Shown here one piece after another: positions 24,360 to 34,570 of a stretch of DNA of 64,000 bases (the first letter of the stretch is position 1; the number at the start of each line of letters is the position of its first letter). Below the pieces are notes generated by a model that was not told the origin of the DNA, did not search any database, and saw only the letters and a program-made list of their open reading frames with translations. Made by a program: the position numbers and the translations under genes. This stretch comes from Proales similis (taxonomy: Eukaryota; Rotifera; Eurotatoria; Ploima; Proalidae), in NCBI GenBank assembly GCA_019059635.1, contig JAGVRJ010000003.1:372001-436000 (forward strand). Reading direction: 5' to 3'.

Positions 24360-25171
24360 CTACTGCTGAGTTTGCTGGTTCAGATTGAGCGCATTCAGGA
24401 TTTGTTCGGCTGTGATCTGTTCGGACACTTCTTGTTGCTTGTACTCGAACAGAAGCTTTCCGTTTTTGTCGACTACCATTGCGCCGCCGTTCTGGAAGCC
24501 GTCACCTTTCATGTCGCCGGACACATTCAAGCCGCGCGCCTTTCGAATTCATCTCATGCTGGCGTTATCAGCAGATGGGCGGCCAAGAGAGTTCTGTTTT
24601 ACCCGTCTGATAGCCGCAAAGAACGAAGACGAGCACATCATTTTGATGAGTTCAAACATGGAGAAGCGAGCGTACTCCAGAGCTTTGTAGCACTGCATGT
24701 CAGTGTCAACATAGAGCTCTGCGAATTGAAGCCAATTTAAAAGAGAATAATCCAAATCGACCAAAATACGAACCTCCGTCAAAAAACTTGCCCTCGACGA
24801 ATGGCTTGACAAAGCGAGTGTCAAAGCCGATGCCGATCAGCCTGAAAATGGTCGATTGTGATGCTCAAGATTGAAAAGCCTAAACGTGCTGAGGTGGGTG
24901 TACCTGACGTTGTTTCTGTCAAGGATCGGCTTTACGTCGTTGGACAGCTCTTTGGCAGCGAGCCGACAGAACTGTCACCCGAATCGGCGAAAAAATATGA
25001 TCACACATGGCGTCTCTTTCCAGAACGACTCGCAAGCAACCCGAGTCTAATTTTTTAATGAAAATGGCTTCAGACTACTTTGGAGAGAGGCAAATAGGCT
25101 ACCTCGGCCAACTCGCCAGTGCTTCCAACTGCTTGAACGAGAATCTTCGCTATCCTCGACGGCGAAGACAT
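24360..25171 (-). CDS. PRXL2B: PRXL2/SelU-family peroxiredoxin-like selenoprotein (in-frame TGA = Sec)
   Basis: Thioredoxin-fold redox protein of the PRXL2 (FAM213/SelU) family; vertebrate PRXL2B is prostamide/prostaglandin F synthase. My minus-strand exons are 25171-25103, 25046-24904, 24841-24774, 24718-24603 and 24539-24360. They join in frame to 191 codons plus TAG, close to family length. Exon 2 reads VIIFFRRFG, TGA (24975-24977), QFCRLAAKEL. Family members have CxxC in this place (RRFGCxxCR), so the TGA sits exactly at the first active-site Cys, giving UxxC. The frame continues through conserved VRLIGIGFDT, GKFFDGELYVDTDMQCYKALE and SGDMKGDGFQNGGAMVV. Fish SelU proteins carry Sec at this position. 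A SECIS-like structure lies in the 3' UTR and an AATAAA at about 24173. A standard gene caller would truncate this gene. A simple nonsense mutation is the alternative, but the rest of the frame is intact. Confidence 0.85.
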
Positions 25172-26389
25172 TTTCTCACTTTAAGCTTGTAAACAGTAAG
25201 CGTTCGCTTAAATCACGTACTATCGCGCCCTTCTTTCATCATCGTTCTCTTTGTATTTCGAGATTGCATAATCAACGCTGTCAAGTCACGTTTTTCATGG
25301 CTTGCTTCATAATTCGCTCTCTACTTTGTCTGACTCACCCTCTCCCTCCTCGCATTTCGCTCCTTTTCAATTTCAAACGGTCTTTATTGAGGTTGTTTAA
25401 ATTATAAGTGCCGATCCAGGCATCGATCTATCCAAAGCAATAGTTCAATTCGCTTTATTCCCATTTTCATAAGCTCAACTCGGCCAAAATTTGCCCAAGA
25501 AATTTGACAACCAAAGTGCGCAAAACTTGTTGCAAAGAATAAAGTAACTTTTGACGAATCGCTTCGAATGAACCAGATGCAGAAAAAAATCGAAACAATG
25601 GAAGAACAATTGCGAATAAAAAAAAAGTGATTATTGAATGGTCTAGCTCAACGGCATTTTTAATATGCAGCATGATCTGATCGTGATCGGCTGGTGTCTG
25701 CCAAGCGGACGGGCAAAGACCAAATCGTGAACTAATCACAATGGCCGAGTCGCACTCGGGCCGCATGAACCTGAGATCATCCGCATGATGATTTCCTGTG
25801 ACCGGTGTGTTAAGAGAAAAAAATGCGAATAAGAAGCTCTGAATCTAACGAGTTAATTTCAGGGCCGAGTTGAATGAGATGAAAGATTACTTATTAGGGC
25901 AGACAGGGTGGGTTCGCACGCACTCAGAACTTATTTGCTTAGCAAAGCGGCGGCAATGAAGACGACGCCGGCAGTACTAGTAATCGCAAACGCAAAATAA
26001 CGTCTGCATCTTTAATGTGAATGGAAATTAATGCGTACCATGGCACTCGCTGACACACCCCGTCTTGCTTCGCCATTCAGCATAATGTTGCAGCGTAATT
26101 CGATTGGGGCGTGTTTTTGGTTCGGCATGTGTGTGTGTGTGTTGTTTCTGTATGTGCGCATGTGAGCGAGTTAAACACATTAGCCGCACAGAGGAGACGG
26201 TGAAAACCTGAACGAACCACTCACTTAACAACCGCGCTCTCTTTCTCCAGTTTGCTCCAGCTCATGACAACAAGTTCAATTTGAGTCTATTTTAAAAGAA
26301 AAGTAGAGACAACTAGTTCGCTTAGTCGGAGTCCAAGTTTTGCCAGCGAAAATAAAGGAAAAATTAAAAAAAAATCTTAACTTGTAGAT
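25172..26389. other. divergent upstream region of PRXL2/SelU and lipin
   Basis: About 1.2 kb between two start codons facing away from each other. It contains a GT run at about 26129-26141 and T- or A-rich stretches. An open frame on the minus strand (25766-25467, 99 codons) has no recognisable homology. Lipin 5' UTR probably occupies its right end. Confidence 0.5.
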
Positions 26390-29179
26390 ATGGGTAACCA
26401 TCCGACATTGATGAACCCGAATGATGACTTGTACGAGTCAGACGAAGCGAATTACGAAACGATGAGCGCAGACAGGAGACTGTCTCACATTGTACGCAGC
26501 AAATCGATCGACATTGTCCGCGATCCGAACGACTCAGGCATCAGCTCTTGTCTCACAGACGACGAGCCCGAGTTCGATGATGCCCTCTCCGATTTGAACC
26601 TGATTTCGGTAAGGGCGCTTATCTGCTCCGGCATAGGGAAGCAAGCTGAATTGTAATGTTTTCTCTTTCTCGCTTTAGAGTTCTTGGTCGCCGCAGAGCA
26701 GCATAAGCGTTGAGTGTACGAGTCATTTTTAAGCTCGCTTGCTTGAATCATTCCGTCTAACGTTGAGAAATAATTTGCAGGCGCAAAAGTCGCAACCCAA
26801 TTCACATCATCAACATCAACTGCAATCACCAAGCCGCGAACTTATCCATTCTCGCTCTTACCCAACATGAATTTCGTGGGCAAATTTGTGGGCAACGTAA
26901 AGGACTTTTACAACACATTGAATCCGGCCACACTGACTGGCGCAATCGACGTGGTCGTGATCAAGCAGCCCGATGGCACATTCAAGAGCTCGCCGTTTCA
27001 TGTCAGATTCGGCAAGCTGGGCGTAATTCAGTCGAGAGAGAAAAAAGTGGACATTACGATCAACGACAAGCCGGTCGAATTGAACATGGAACTGGGCGAG
27101 GCAGGTGAGGCCTTTTTTGTCGAAGAGGAGCAGCAGCCGGTCAAGAGTGCGAGCGTCTCTGATCTGAGAGAAAAGCCCAAGCTGGACCATCGAGCCAAGT
27201 CGTCTGTTCCGATCAATATTGACACCTCCGCGAATTCTTCCTCGTCCAAATCCACGCTGGCCACGAGCTTTTTCAGCGACGGCGACATCACTCCCGAGCA
27301 AACTAGTCCGAACGTAACCCGACCCTCTTCGCCTCGGTCGGATTCAGAAATCGAAATGGCCTGTTCGAACAAAAAGGCTGAACAAAAGCCGGATCCGAAC
27401 AAGGGCTGGTACTGGAAATGGGGCAAGCTGCCAGAGAAGAAGAGCTCTCGCTCAGCTGCGGCAAGCCAACAGCGAGCAGCCGAAACCGCTGCTGACAAGT
27501 CAAAAGGTCAACAGAGCGAAAGCAGTGAGCCGGGCAAGGCGGCCATATTCAAGAGCATGTTAAACTTGATGGGCAAAAGTCAAACAGCGTCTCAAGAAGC
27601 AGGAATCTATCTGGAAGAGACGGACAAACTTAGCAGTGAGACAGCTGCATTGTACATTCAGCCAAAAGGAAGCAACTTGTCGAGCCAGATGGTGGACGAG
27701 GACGCCGAGAGTGGAAAGGGCGTGTCCTGTCCTCACTCTCCCCTGAGAGGACACGAGTCTATTCTGGGCGAAGTGAAAATATCTCTGTGTGGCAATCTTA
27801 TAAAATCGGACAATGGCCTGAATGCCGAAGCGAGGCAAGACGAACTATTCAACGAACATTTGATCACGTTCGAACAGTTTGCGCAAAACTATGAGCGTCT
27901 TATAAAAGACGAGCGACTCACATTCAAAGTAAACGGAGTGCTCATGAGTACAAACGAAGCACTGCCACTTGTCCTCTCAGCTGTGGTCTTCCAGCAGCCT
28001 TTGCCTGTTCAGCCAGTCCTGACCAATAATGCTGAGCCCGGTGTTCGACAGCTCAGGTCTGCTTCGTTTGGCTTTTCATTCGACGCGTCTTCCAAGTTCG
28101 AGACCAGTGCGAGCAGCGCAGGCAGTCGAGAGATAAAAAGAACTCAGAGCGACAAGCGACCTGACAAGGCTGCTGATTTTGAAGAGGGCTTGATCCTCGA
28201 AGAGGAGCTCTCTTGCCAGAATCAAGCCACTTTGCTCATCGAAAGCCAAGAGAACAAGTCGCCCAAGAGCGGCGAGCGCAAGATTCGAAAGAGCACTCGC
28301 CTCTCGTCCGAAATGATCGAAAAGCTCAATTTACAGCCCGGCTACAACGAAATTCAGTTCTCGGTGACAACTGCCATCCAAGGCACGACCAGAATCAAGT
28401 CGCTGATCTTCTTGTGGAATTACGACGATCGAATAATTGTGTCGGACATTGACGGCACAATCACAAAATCCGACGTTTGGGGTCAAGTGCTTCCCCTGTT
28501 TGGCCGCGACTGGTCACAATCAGGCGTGGCCGATCTCTTCTCGGCTATCGAACAAAACGATTTCAAATTCATCTATCTGTCGGCGCGAGCGATCGGACAG
28601 AGCAAAGTAACGAGGGACCTTCTACGCAACATAAACCAGGACGGTTACACGCTGCCAGAAGGGCCGCTGCTCGTCTCGCCGACCTCACTGTTTGCCGCCT
28701 TTCACAAAGAAGTGATCGAGAAAAAGCCCGAGGAGTTCAAAATTCGCTGTCTGCAAGACATAAGCTCTCTGTTTCCTGAAGGCCACAACCCGTACTATGC
28801 AGGCTATGGCAACAAGTCGACCGATGTCACCGCGTACAAGGCGGTCGGCATCCCAGAGTCGCGAATATTCACCATTAATCCGCAAGGCGAGCTCAAATAT
28901 GAGGTCTCTCACACGTTCCAATCGTCCTACTCAAAACTGAGCGACTATGTCGATCTCATATTTCCTCCGCGCACGACCATAGTCACGCCCGGATACGATT
29001 CGTTCAACTACTGGCGCGAGCCACTGTTGGTGCCACTTGACGGCGAATGGGAAGCCGACGCGTCCAAGCCCAGCGTACCCAGCATCCGTGTCAGCCCGAA
29101 GCCTCATCCTCACGAGATTTCGATCGTCGAAATCGAGACGCCCGAGGGCGACCATCCGAAATTTGTGGTTGAGAAATGA
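26390..29179 (+). CDS. LPIN: lipin, Mg2+-dependent phosphatidate phosphatase, with N-terminal extension
   Basis: Converts phosphatidic acid to diacylglycerol at ER/nuclear membranes for triacylglycerol and phospholipid synthesis. The canonical lipin start MNFVGKFVGNVKDFYNTLNP is at 26867. It opens a single 770-codon exon with the N-LIP domain, a long Ser-rich middle, and the C-LIP haloacid-dehalogenase domain. The catalytic DxDxT motif is DIDGTITKSD (about 28449); the DVTAYKAVG and GYDSFNYWREP conserved regions follow. Upstream, exons 26390-26608 and 26679-26715 and the segment from 26781 splice in frame into that ATG. They add 114 residues beginning MGNHPTL, for 884 in total. Known lipins begin at the N-LIP amphipathic helix, so the extension is unusual. 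An alternative promoter using the internal ATG is possible. PPAN follows on the same strand. Confidence 0.92.
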
Positions 29180-29773
29180 CCCGGTTAATTAAACTTGCGT
29201 TTTTCTTTTGTTTTCCTTTTTTTCATTCTGTTCATCTCTTTTTTGAGCTTCATTTTGATTCTCTTGATTTTCTACTTGTACGAACGCAGCGAATAGTCAA
29301 TTCAATCAATCATATTCTCTTTTCTATTCGCCGTCGCCTTCTTCTTTTTCTCTTTCGTCTGATTGAATCGTCTGTAAAAGCATCGAACTCGAATATATTT
29401 GTTTTCTTTATTTATTTTCTTTCAAGAGAGCCGCTACTTGTCACACAACTCGGAGACGACACTGTGCAAACGCACGTCAAAATTTTTTAGATTTTAAAAT
29501 TCGCCCTAAAATAAAGAACCCGAAAAACAACGAGAGAAAAAAATGGGCCACAATTTTGATGGGCGGAGGAAAAGGTCGCAGTTGGCTGAATCTAGACGAA
29601 AAGAGCGTAAAACTCCGAATCGAAGAGTGCAGAGAAGATCGCGCCAGACTGCGTATTGAAGTTGAGTGTGAGCATTGTTTTGAGTCGGTAAGCGGCATTT
29701 TCGAACGTGCGTGTACGAGCTAGCGAGCTCACGTTTCTCTCTTTTTGAAAATAAAAATTGGCAAGAGGCGAAC
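29180..29773 (+). other. intergenic between lipin and PPAN
   Basis: The left part is T-rich and probably lipin 3' UTR. The right part likely holds PPAN 5' UTR and includes a 37-codon upstream open frame from ATG at 29543, basic in composition and without recognisable homology. No other gene seen. Confidence 0.5.
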
Positions 29774-31370
29774 ATGGGCGCAAAACGAGGAAAGGTAACT
29801 CGTCGAGCAGTCTGTTGAATGTTGACTCGACTCACTCGCTTGTTTGCTGAAGGGACGAGCAGTGAGACGCGCCAGACAAAAGTATGGCAAGTATTATGAG
29901 AGCGAAGACGTGAAGCTCGCTCCGCACAGCATGGTCATCAATCGAGGCCATGTGGACAAGGATCTACGCGTGCTGATTCAAGACTTTCGCCGAGTGATGG
30001 AACCGTTCACGGCTCAGTCGCTCAAAGTGACCAAGAAGAACGCACTGAAGGACTTTGTCGCCATTGCCGGCCCATTGCACGTCACTCATTTGGTCATGTT
30101 CTCGCAGACCGAGCTGGGCGACTATTTGAAAATCGGTCGCCTGCCTCGTGGACCAACTCTGCATTTCAAACTGCTCGAGTTCAGTCTGACCGCGGACGTG
30201 CTCTCGTCGCTGAAAAAGCGCCATACTCATCAAAAGCAGTTTCTGCATCAGCCGCTTCTCATTCTGAACGGTTTCAAGCCGAGCCAGGAAGAGGAGGCGG
30301 ACAAAAAGACGAGTTTTCAGCTGAAGCTCGTCTCGACTGCGCTTCAAAACATGTTCCCGAGCATCAACGTCACCAAGGTAATCTCACGCCAAACTCGTCT
30401 TTGCCGAAATGAGCAATCAACTGTTTTTGGCCGCGCACAGGTCAATTTGGCCGACATCAGACGATGCGTTTTGTTCAACTACAACAAAGAGGAAAAGACA
30501 ATCGAGTTCCGTCATTAGTGAGTGCAAAGCTTTTTCACCAGCTCGTCGTTTGCCAGTTGACTGTTGAAAAAAACAAAGCCACATAAAGCTGATGACCGCC
30601 GGTCTGAGCAAGTGCGTGAAAAAGCTCGTGCAGGAAAAAGTGCCGGACTTGTCAAATCTTCAGGACATAAGCGAATACGTTGAAAAGTAAATGGACCCAA
30701 TATGAGTGCACCTGTTCAAGTGACTTTGAAATCGCTAGGAGTGGAATGTTGTCCGAATCGGAGGCCGAGTTCGACCAGCCTGAAAGCATGGTGCAAGTTA
30801 AGCAAGAGCTTAAGATGAGAGGCGTGGCAAATTTGAAGAACTCTTCGAGCGCTGTTCGTTTGTCCGAGATCGGGCCCAGAATGAAGCTCAAGCTGATTAA
30901 AATCGAAGAGGGCTTGTGCGAAGGCGAGGTTCTCTTCCATGACTACATCAGCAAGAGCAGCGAAGAGATGAACGCTCTTCGTGCCAAAGCAAAGAATCGA
31001 AAGTAGGCGATCATTTCGAACGGTCCTCAATTCAAATCCGTTTTATTCCAACCGCAACGACAGGAAAAAGAGCACAATAAAGGGCAAAGATGGCCAATCG
31101 GCAGCTGATGGCAAAAAGCGACAGAAAAAAGACCGCAATTATGCCAAGAACGAGGACGTTGACGACGAGTCAGATTCAGGCCCGATAGGCGCTGACGAGT
31201 CTGACGATGATCAGAGTGATGATCAGGGAAGCAAAAAACGCAAACGCAACGATCGAAATAATGAAGACGATAATGAAGAGGCTGGCTTTGAGGTTCAGGC
31301 CTCGGCCAGCAAAAAGCCACGCAAAGCCGTTTTCCTTCGACTTTCGCAGAAGAAAAGAGCGAAAAAATAA
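29774..31370 (+). CDS. PPAN: PPAN (Peter pan / SSF1), Brix-domain 60S ribosome biogenesis factor
   Basis: Nucleolar protein needed for 27S pre-rRNA processing and 60S assembly. A first exon of seven codons (MGAKRGK, ATG at 29774) is followed by an intron ending near 29852. The Brix domain follows: RRVMEPFTAQSLKVTKKNALKDF, VAIAGPLHVTHLVMFSQTE, RGPTLHFKLLEFSL, and after an intron near 30377-30440 VNLADIRRCVLFNYN. SAVRLSEIGPRMKLKLIKIEEG is the characteristic C-terminal part of the domain. The tail is alternately acidic and very basic, ending with a Lys/Arg-rich stretch and TAA at 31370, as expected of a nucleolar protein. Five or six exons with small introns. Length is in the family range. Confidence 0.93.
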
Positions 31371-31842
31371 ATTGTTAAAGCAAACTGAACGAGGTGTTGA
31401 ATTTTAATCATCTTTAAAAGAATCAAGAATTGCAATGCTTTCATGCCCCAGGGGTCTTTGGTTGTTATTATGTGTGTCACAAACTGACATAGGGAATCGG
31501 AACACAAGTGTTTATTGGGCGTTTTGATGCCAAATCAATAGAGGAGAGGAGCCACGGGACAAGAGGCTGCTAATGAGACGAATTAGACACGCTTGAGAAG
31601 AGTCGTTTGTAAAAGGCAAAATTTCAAAAGATAATAAGTTTTATTTGACGGAATTATCATAAATAATTCGCTCTCCAACACTTTTGGGTTACGGATTCTC
31701 AAATTCCGAAATTTTGTTTTTTGCCTTATTGCACATAATAACCTAGCTGCAATAAAGTGTGTGCTGGCGAATAATAAATACACAAGAATCAGTTAAATCA
31801 GCGTTCAGAAGCGTGGCCTGCTGTCTTGGAATCTTGAACAAC
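31371..31842. other. intergenic between PPAN and nucleotidase copy 1
   Basis: About 470 bp, AT-rich. AATAAA-like sequences occur near 31744-31786. No gene recognised. Confidence 0.5.
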
Positions 31843-34195
31843 ATGGATATTGAAACAAAATTTGAAGCAAATCTTCCAACCAACGAGGCGGAAAAGATCA
31901 TAAAAATAGTTCATTTCAACGATGTTTACAACATTGAGCCGTCACATGTCGATCCTGTTGCCGGCTCGGCTCGCTTTGTTCGCGCAATAGAGGCAATAAA
32001 AAACCAAGGGCCGTGTTTGGTTCTCTTTTCAGGAGATGCAATAAGCCCTTCCTCAAGTAAGTAGAAAAAATAATGATGATCTTAATTTCAGCTTTCTCAA
32101 TCAAAATGTGTAGTAAGCATGCTGGTCGAAGGCAAGCAAATGATCGAAGTGCTCAACCAGTGCCACATCGACTGCGCCTGCCTGGGCAACCACGACTTTG
32201 GTAGGTCGACTTTGAGTGGACACGTAGATCAGTCGAGCTGATCACCCTCCTGCAGACTTTGGCATGGACGTGCTGCTCGAGCGCCTCGAGGAGAGCCGCT
32301 TTCCCTGGGTGCTCAGCAACGCGCTCGACTCCGAGACCGGACGCCCGCTCGCCGACGTGCCCGACTCGCACGTCGTCGACTTTGAGGGCGAGCGCATTGG
32401 CTTCATCGGCCTAGTGGAGAGCGAGTGGATGGCCACCCTGTCAACCATCAGCTACGACGAGGTCGACTACGTGCCCTTCGTCGAGTGCGGAAACGCGCTC
32501 GCCAAACGCCTGCGCGAGCAGCAGGTTGCGCCCCCCTCCACTCTCCTCTACCGCGTCCTGCTGCTCACCTTTTCTCTCCAAGGGCTGTACGATGGTGGTC
32601 GCACTCACCCACATGAGGTGGCCAAACGATATAGAACTCGCCAACAAAATGCATGGAATCGATTTAATCCTTGGAGGTTAGAAGACAATTTTCTTTTCAA
32701 GTTGATCTATTTTAGTTTTATTTTCTGGACATGTCAATAGGCCATGATCACGACTATCGCATTGAAAATGTAAAAAACTTTTATTGCTTCTTGGCGATTA
32801 TCTTCCATGTTGAATTACTGCTCGCTCATCAAGCACAACGAAATCTGGATTATTAAAAGTGGCACGGACTTCCGTGAGTTTAGCATCGTTGACATGTGCC
32901 GTCATTCTTGCGACCAATGGAGAGTGGCCAAGATTCAACGAGTCGAAGTTAATTCCAAAGTGCAAGAGGAGGCACGAATCACCGAAATCGTCCGAACCTA
33001 CACAGGTTTGTATCGTCGTTCTTAAACTTCATATTCTCATTCTCGTTCAATTTGTTCGTGGACAGAAAAAGCCAACGAGTCGCTGGATAAAACTCTCGGG
33101 CACATGAACGTAGACCTTGACGGCAGATTCTCCAAGGTTGCCTTTCCGTTCATTTGCAGTTGATTGATTTAATTTAACCCGGAAAATACGCTTCCAGGTT
33201 CGAACCGAGGAAACGAATTTGGGAAATTTCATTTGCGACATAATGATGACTACGGCAGACGTAGACTTTGCGTTCATCAATTCGGGCTCGCTCCGATCAG
33301 ACACAATCCATCCGGCGGGCGAGTTTAAAGTTCGTGACTTGAAGAAAATTCTTCCTTACATGGACGAGAGCGTTGTCTTGAGCGTGAGCGGTATGCTCGA
33401 TTGAATCACGCTCGCTTCGCACAGAGTCAAATCAATTCTCGAATGAATTAGACGAAAAGGTTGTCCAGCTGCTTGAGAATTCAGTCTCACAATATCCAAA
33501 GTTGGAAGGCCGATTTCTGCAAGTGGGCGGAATATCATTTTCTTTTGATCCAAATCAACCGCCCGGCCAACGAATAGACCGAGCGAGCGTGAAAATTCAA
33601 GGCGAGCCTCTTAAGGCCGGAAAGGTAATTTTCGACGCGCTTCACGTCCAAGAGAGTCAGAGCTAACACAAAGAAACGAGAACAGAAATACAGAGCCATC
33701 ACCAAGAGCTACCTTGGACAGGGAAAAGACGGTTTCGACTGTCTGACCGACTGTGAGGTCTTGGTAAGCTGAAGTTCCCTCGTTTCGGTTAAATGAGTGT
33801 CTAAGCGAACTCAGATCGACGAAGAAGACCTTCCAATGCTTTACAACATGGTCGAGAATCATTTTAAAACAATCGAGCACCTTAAACGAGGAAGAATATT
33901 GGGCCGTTTCAGATCAAGTCTGCTGCCGTTGAGCGTGATCAATTCGCTCATTGAAGAAATAGCAGCCAAAAACAAGGAGAATGAGGCGGGGGGCGAAAGC
34001 GAGAGCAAGATAAACTTCTCCCAGGCGGCAATGACCGTCACCAAGCTGCTCAGTCTGAAAAGCAGGGCGATTTGTAAATCAGAGCGAAAAAAGATCAAAC
34101 GAGCCTCGGAGTTCATGCAGCGAACCATGGAGCTTGAACGAGTTCCGATGAGTCTCTCGCCTGAGATAGAGGGCCGAATCGTTTGTCTCAATTAG
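31843..34195 (+). CDS. 5'-nucleotidase/UshA-type metallophosphatase, tandem copy 1
   Basis: Two-metal phosphoesterase with an N-terminal calcineurin-like domain and a C-terminal 5'-nucleotidase domain. Exons begin 31843-32056, 32114-32200, 32256-32523 and 32583-32676, with about six more small exons to TAG at 34195. Metal and catalytic motifs are intact: VHFNDVYN, FSGDAISPS, GNHDFDFG (split by an intron), VVALTHMRWPND, GGHDHDY. The substrate-domain motif is NSGSLRSD. No signal peptide is seen before the first motif, unlike secreted or GPI-anchored ecto-5'-nucleotidases, so a cytosolic enzyme is likely. The exact substrate cannot be read; nucleotide monophosphates or sugar phosphates are possible. 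Its closest relative here is the next gene, with which it shares a 500-bp near-identical block. Confidence 0.85.
32126..32625 (+). repeat. gene-conversion-like tract, nucleotidase copy 1
   Basis: Exactly 500 bp, aligned without gaps to 34894-35393, with about nine differences by hand count (about 98% identity). It includes two introns (32201-32255 and 32524-32582) that match as well as the exons. The tract is visibly GC-richer than the flanking exons. Both edges fall inside exons, and similarity drops sharply outside. Confidence 0.9.
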
Positions 34196-34570
34196 ACCAA
34201 TTCCACTTTGTTCGTTTTCGATTCTTCCGTCTTCGCTTGGCTTTTGCCGGTTAGCACAGCTAGTTCAGGATATAAAAATGTTGAATAAACTCAAGCATGA
34301 CTTTCAATCCATGACCAAGCCAACAGTTAAAAAGGCCAAGACTAAGAGGGACGTTAATTTGATTGGCAATCTAGTGATAGCAAGCCAGGAGCAAACAGGC
34401 CGGCAGCTATCGCATTCTCAAATTTGGGGTCAAAATAGTTACGCATGAACGAGTGCAGCCAGTTTGGATGAATTAGCATCTGTCAAATTGGCAGACGATT
34501 TGAGATCGACCATACCAGTTGAACAAGATCGATCGAGCCGAAAGCTGTCTTATTGTGCTGATCTTCAGAT
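34196..34570. other. intergenic between the tandem nucleotidase genes
   Basis: About 375 bp holding the 3' end of copy 1 (AATAAA at about 34283) and the promoter and 5' UTR of copy 2. No other feature seen. Confidence 0.5.

Noticed and set aside
24549-24824. Reading the PRXL2/SelU exon 4 as ending in ...NSLGRPSADNASMR
   Set aside because: A GT donor after AAIRR splices to ARGLNVSGDMKGDGF, which is the conserved family sequence; the alternative C-terminus is intronic.
25467-25766. 99-codon ATG-started minus-strand open frame
   Set aside because: No recognisable homology or domain and no splice partners; it lies in a divergent promoter region of simple composition.
29543-29656. 37-codon basic open frame upstream of PPAN
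   Set aside because: Short, probably in the PPAN 5' UTR; no homology, so not called as a gene.
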